Source: Litoditis marina (lineage: Eukaryota > Nematoda > Chromadorea > Rhabditida > Rhabditidae). Taken from it: a stretch of 64,000 nt of DNA. Within the stretch, counting starts at the first letter, position 1, and each line of letters opens with the position of its first letter. Shown in pieces: positions 58,870-64,000 of the stretch. A program made the position numbers and the translations under genes. Location: NCBI GenBank assembly GCA_964036275.1, contig OZ038434.1, forward strand, positions 8,203,060 through 8,267,059, written 5' to 3'. The notes beneath the pieces are model-generated. The model did no database searches and was not told the origin of the DNA. It saw nothing but the letters and a program-made list of their open reading frames with translations.

Positions 58870-60500
58870 CTATTTCGTCTTTACTTTCTTGCTCTCCGCC
58901 CAGATGAGATGGGTTATTCCTCTGGCTGCTTCGGTGAGGGCGTAGTACAGTACTAGTGCCGCCACGTAGCCGAGCAGGAAATGTTCAACTTCGAACAGTG
59001 TCAGGAGAGGGTACAGCCAGTAGCCGTCCACGGCACGGATGTACAGGATTCTGAATTTATTATTGTTGTATTAAATGTATTCGTTATATCATCAGGAGAG
59101 ATGTGAATTGGTTCTTCGGAATGTTTTCCGGTGAAACCCTGTTGATTCGAGTTGAAAACAATGAAAACACCAACTTATTTCGATAAACTTTAACGGTTTT
59201 AGAAGGATGCTATTTAGTCTCTAGATTCGGAATAGATCTGAGTCACGACTTGACTTTGCCCTGAAAGTCCTATCTTTCTTTTTACACGGTTCTCTATGAA
59301 ATGTTGAAGAAGTCCAACTTACAGTCCAAAATAGAAGATGACAAAGAGGGAGGACATGATGAGTCTAGTTGTCTTCGCGGGTGGTCTTCTCTCCGAGCAG
59401 AACAGCTCGCAAAGCAGGTAGAAGACGGGCAACGTGTGTGTCACGTGATTCAGCCACGACGGAATCAGTTTGGCCACCCAGGCTGGCATCACCAACTCGG
59501 GTTCAATCAGGTACAAAGTCCAGAATAGAGCACACGTGATCTACAAAGAATCGATTGAGAAAGAATACGAGTGATCTAGAATATTCAATTAGACATGAAT
59601 TAATACAGGTACAACCGAGGAACATGAAGTGTTTTTCGTCAGAATGTCTGTCGGACAATTTGCAGGTCCTTCTTTTAGTTTTTCCTGGATGGTATTAATG
59701 ATATTTATTGTGTTTAAGTAAAACTTTTTTCTTCGCTGATTATCGCTGAGAATTGAACCGAATGGAAAGTTTCGAGGAGGGCGGCTGGTTTCTAGTGCTG
59801 TCATCTACAACGTGGGTTTCCATGGCCGGCCGCGTGTCAAATTGATGTGTCCGAGAGGGTTGCGAGAACACGTTTTCACTCTTTTATACAACTAACTTTC
59901 TTTTTAACTTTGTTCTCACTACTTATAACTCTTTTTCTTCGAAAGAAGTATAATATACTCACCACTCCTACCGGAAACACGGATGTGTATAACATAAAAT
60001 CGGTGGCAGGCTGTAGCGACGACAGTGATTTGAATGAAGAGAGGGCAGACAGTACAGAATAGACTGTGGTCAATATCTGAAAATTGCCTTTCCATGTTTT
60101 TCAGGTATTGATTAGTAGATCTTCTATTTATGCTTATATTAACTAAATTTTTATAAACTTTACTTTAAAGCATCTGGGTGCAGAACACCTTTTATCATTA
60201 GAGAAGGAAAATATACACTAGTGTTTCTGTGTTGGAAGAACTCTTACAAAACATCAAGTACAGTTCAGAAAAAAACATGCTGGAATCTCGTAGCAACAGT
60301 ACAACTTCCAATACAAAAATCGGTCCAAAACAAAAAGTGGTCGAACTCACAAAGTTGAGATTGGTGAGCATGACTAGTTTGTAGAGGTACCAGGTGTGTC
60401 CGAGTCGTGGTTGATAGACGACGTCGTAGTATACAGAATAGCACCAGACGAGAGCAAACGACACCCGCAAGGCGGAGAGCAGCGGTCGAGATACGGCCAT
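58870..60500 (-). CDS. AIG1/ADTRP-like integral membrane hydrolase, copy A
   Basis: Seen: four minus-strand exons, 60500-60351, 60076-59963, 59540-59323 and 59050-58870 (TAG), giving 220 aa. About six hydrophobic segments are visible. Family motifs: the start MAVSRPLLSALRVSFALVW, the Thr in LVMLTNLNF, ALFWTLYLIEPELVMP, WLNHVTHTLP and GYWLYPLLTLFE. Family knowledge: AIG1 and ADTRP are membrane threonine hydrolases that split fatty-acid esters of hydroxy fatty acids, using a conserved Thr and His; both positions are kept here. The ATG directly follows an AG acceptor (60502-60501). A second copy lies immediately upstream in the same orientation, 407 bp away. Which substrates it acts on is not known. 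Confidence 0.85.
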
Positions 60501-60906
60501 CTGAAGAGATTGGGTGAAAAAAGTGAAATAAGTGATGGAAATTGTATGAGGGAAGTCCAAAAGTACTAAAGTGAGATTAAAAAAAACAAAGTCGCAAGCT
60601 GGTGTGCAATAAGTTGATTTTGAACTTCCATGGAGAAACTCCCGAAGAAGAAGTAGTAGAAAGCAGGAAAACTGAAAATGCTAAAAAAAACACAAGAAAC
60701 AGAGATAGTGTCAGATATATGAAGTTTACATTGATCACGACAACAAAACAAAGTTCTCAAAAAGCTTTATTCAAAATACAAAGTGTGGTGAAAACGACTA
60801 GATATGGAACCTGTTTCAGCAATGACAAGGAGTACGGTAATCACAACCACACAAGGGAGCGTTGACCAAACTACAAAGTATAAAAAGGTGAATATTTAGT
60901 CTCTTT

Positions 60907-63482
60907 TCAGTTTCTCTTCCTTTTCGGCTGTTCTGTGCCGTGTCTCAGACCATGAATGACGGAGAGAATCTTGAAGTTGACGAAGAAGATTCCGACACAA
61001 ACTGCGATGAATGCAGCTCGGAGGGGGAGGGGCAGTTGACCCAGGATGGGATACGCCCAGAAACCAGAGATGTGCTGCACGTAGTGGATACTGGAACAGA
61101 GATGTAGGGGGTGACCGGGTGATCATTTAATTAAATAAAGGGAAAGCTCAGATCTAACAATTAAACTAATTATAATCATTAGGAACAGAAGAAAAGAGTG
61201 GTACGTTTTGTCTCTACCCCAAGACCTGACCATGTGAGAAACTGTAACAGTCCCACTTTGTTCTAGAACATTATTTTTCTGCTGTAGAACTCCAATACTA
61301 AAAACATTGTACTGTCCAACGTACACTTTGTTTTAGAAAAGAGAAAGAATACTACCCTAGCATTTTCTTCAAATAGTGAGGTCTTGAACGTTGTAGTTTG
61401 CTCCATGTAGCCATACGAAATGTTTAGGTTCCGACTGAGAACCGTGGGACCAAACGGGACACATGTACCGCACGGCAACCAGAATAAGTCATTCTAAATT
61501 AAAAGTCATTAAAGTAAAAGTCATTCGAAAGTAAAGTACAGAAACAGTTGAGAATCAAAAATGAAGTTTCCGAAAAATTTCGTAATTTTCAAATTCTGAC
61601 TAAAAGTGAATTAATGACTTTTACTTTTGAATGACTTATTCTTGGTACCGTACCGCACAGGCCCGCATTTCTATGAACGACCCCTGTAGACAGTACCCCC
61701 ACGAGACAGACGGCAGCATAGTGTAAACTTATATTTACAGTGTGTCCGAATCAACATAACCGTTTCATTGTTGTGGTTGATAAGATCATCTTTAGAACAG
61801 TGGTTGCGTCTGCCGCAACTTGGTAACTGGTTGGCTTTACATAATATATTTTGTATGCAACTCACTCGATGATATATAGGATAGAGAATGTGCTGATAGC
61901 TATCAGTGTCTTCTTCGTGGAAGGCTGGCCGTGGTTCCAAATGAGAAGATCCAATACTATAGTCACCAGTGGGAGAGTGTGCTGAACAGAACGAACAGAT
62001 GAAAAGTGGGTAAATCTGAGCTGTAGTTTGATCTGCGTGTTTCCGAATTACGAATGACACAGGAATCAAACTACAAACACATCACGTCGTGTTGAAATGT
62101 ACAATTTAGACCAGACATTCCATAAGCGTCCTTCACCACATTTTGATCGTGTTTGATCGATTTGTGCAAAAGTCGAGCACTCGAAATATTGATTCAATTT
62201 ACCGAAGATTATGCCAATATATTGATTGAAAGTTGATTGGAACTAATAGTAATTATATATTACTCATGATTGAGTATTCAAAAAAACGGATATAATTTTG
62301 TTATATAAGCATACCAGTCCATGATTGTACCACTGAATGGCAATGATCTTCTTCGCATTCTCATCAGCCAGCAAAGTGTTCGGATCGAACAAGAACAGGG
62401 CCCAGAACAGAACGACGACCGACTGGAAAGAACGAAAATATTGATAGTTACTGAACTCACTATTGATTAAAATAGAAGAAAAAAACCTAGGGGATAACCT
62501 TCTGTCATTTTTTTTACAATATGTGATCGGAACTGTTGAAAGTTCTTCGTAACTGTCCTGTGGTCATTATCATTCTTACGTAACACCGTAAAACAATAAG
62601 AATCGGAAATTCAACTCTCCGCTCCTCTGCAAGTGTGACCAAGCTTACGAAGCTGTTTTCACAAAAGTTACTTAATTTAAAAAAAAAAAACTGATGTTCT
62701 GGTAAATGGTTTTTACCCTTTACAATCTGTTTACGTTTACTGTATTTAGAGAGTTTGAGCAGCAACCTTTTTTCTGAAAGCACATGTTTCTGATGGTTGC
62801 TCATCCGGAATGTTGTTGAAACGCTGCGAAAGTGGGAAAGATGATCACTATAGTACCTACCATTCCGATGGGTCCGACGAGAGATCTGGCGAGGAAATGG
62901 AAGACTGGGTGGCGACCACCCACGGAGGCCACCACGAAACCAATCAGGTGGTACAATGCTTGCAGGTACTGAAAAGGGGAGTTATCCAAATACAAACAGT
63001 CAAACCCTAACAGGGAGTTGGCGGCCTTAAATAAAAAAAAGTTCGCGACAATCAGTGTAGTTGCAGGTGTAGTCCTGGTGAAGCCTATTTGAGCTCCCGA
63101 GATATCCAGTTGAACTCTGATGATCGTTTTCAATTGCAATTTTGACTTTACAGAAATTGATTTGATGTAACAAGGTTAACGAACCGGGTACACTCTTGAA
63201 AGTTACATTAAAACCGTTCAAAACATACGTGAACATTCTTATAGGTAAAACGATCGTAATCGCCTCGTATTAGAATAAGATTCAGCAAGATTTCGAGAAT
63301 CAAGGTTGGTTTCGATCTTATCACGATAAACTCACCAAATCAATCAAAGTGAGCCAGACGAATTTGGAGAAGAATTGGCCGGGAATTGGAAGGAGGTCCC
63401 CCTTGACCAGGGTGTAATCGAAATAACAGACATAGGCAAAGGCCAGGAAGGAAAATAGATGGAACACAGCCCGCGGACCCAT
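60907..63482 (-). CDS. AIG1/ADTRP-like integral membrane hydrolase, copy B
   Basis: Seen: five minus-strand exons, 63482-63336, 62968-62861, 62422-62315, 61981-61866 and 61090-60907 (TGA), giving 220 aa, exactly as long as copy A. Motifs: MGPRAVFHLFSFLAFAYVC, the Thr in VWLTLIDL, LFWALFLFDPNTLLADE, WYNHGL-HTLPLV (split by an intron) and SGFWAYPILGQLPLP. The C-terminus is basic (KRKRN). Family knowledge: a predicted membrane hydrolase of fatty-acid esters of hydroxy fatty acids. Three intron positions match copy A; the one inside the NHGLHT motif is extra. The ATG directly follows an AG acceptor (63484-63483). It probably arose with copy A by tandem duplication, and the two may share regulation or be a two-gene operon, which I cannot prove. 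Confidence 0.87.
61478..61650. repeat. Inverted repeat in an AIG1-like intron
   Basis: ACCAGAATAAGTCATTC on the left and GAATGACTTATTCTTGGT on the right, with internal repeats of AAAAGTCATT. It lies in the last intron of copy B and resembles a foldback element. Confidence 0.6.
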
Positions 63483-64000
63483 CTGCAGAGGCAAATACAA
63501 TCCTCCGTACAAGAATTTTTTTTAAAATAATTGATGATAATGATTTATAACGCAAGTAAAAGGGTGGAAATATTTGAACTAAACGATTTTAAAGTATATA
63601 AAGAAGGCAAGAAAAAAGTGGAATGGACAGAATGAAAAATCAACTACTACTACAACGAGTACAGTAAGGAGAAGGTTGAATTGGATATAGTAGTTTTAGA
63701 GTACAAGCGACACAAAACTACATTATTATTATACTTTTCACTCATTCATGCCAAACTACAGTATACCATCAAAACTTAAAATGACTGTTTTACAATTAGA
63801 ACAGACATTACATGAAAAAAATGCTGATTAGAAGTGAGGGTAGAAAATACAATTTCGAAGTTTGGAATTTTTTCGGTGACAGAACTGTTCACAGAAATTG
63901 CAAGACATCACTGTACAGAGATAGATGTATTCAAAACAAACTATACAACTCCTGACTCTTCCAGAAAAAATAAGTTTGTTCAATGAATTTAGTAAAGCGC
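63483..64000. other. 5' flank of AIG1-like copy B
   Basis: AT-rich sequence upstream of copy B. I see no coding exon before the end of the window. Confidence 0.5.

Noticed and set aside
61263..61478. Extra exon of AIG1-like copy B
   Set aside because: The flanking exons already join in phase and match the family without it; the ORF covers repetitive sequence.

Overview
The window is eukaryotic and most likely from a nematode. It is AT-rich, and its multi-exon genes have introns of about 50 bp to 5 kb, nearly all GT-AG with acceptors of the TTTCAG type. Supporting clues are a nuclear receptor with the nematode-type P-box CNGCKTFF, an alpha-type nicotinic receptor of nematode style, and a PAT-like tyrosine-recombinase retrotransposon. 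No species is claimed.

Seven host genes were reconstructed by hand. In each, exon phases join and the summed coding length divides by three. From left to right they are: a degenerate DUSP14-like phosphatase (112-7598, minus); a 25-exon FH1-FH2 formin of 1153 aa (9239-25515, minus); a nicotinic acetylcholine receptor alpha-type subunit of 565 aa (31482-36859, plus); a rhodopsin-like GPCR of 362 aa (41123-47515, plus); a mitochondrial ADP/ATP carrier of 316 aa (48462-52001, minus); a nuclear hormone receptor of 405 aa (53283-57739, plus); and two tandem AIG1/ADTRP-like membrane hydrolases of 220 aa each (58870-60500 and 60907-63482, minus). The genes do not form one pathway; only the two AIG1-like genes are an obvious functional pair.

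Mobile and repetitive DNA is abundant. A nearly complete PAT-like retrotransposon (683-5555) has split direct repeats A1, B1/A2 and B2, a Gag-like ORF, an RT/RNase H ORF broken by two in-frame stops, and an intact tyrosine recombinase. It lies inside the last intron of the DUSP gene. A 149-bp satellite (about 20.6 copies, with signs of a 3-unit higher order) fills a formin intron. A block of ~640-bp tandem repeats lies 5' of the formin. Introns also hold MITE-like copies with short terminal inverted repeats, several long hairpins, tRNA-like promoter modules and a recurrent GTAGTTTG motif.

The most unusual biology is a DUSP whose catalytic motif reads FC-x5-R instead of HC-x5-R and which lacks part of its fold, a nicotinic receptor with a remodelled pore (His at -1', Val at 9'), and a MITE family that ends at or near splice junctions. 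Several genes have a strong AG acceptor directly before the start codon, which suggests spliced-leader trans-splicing.
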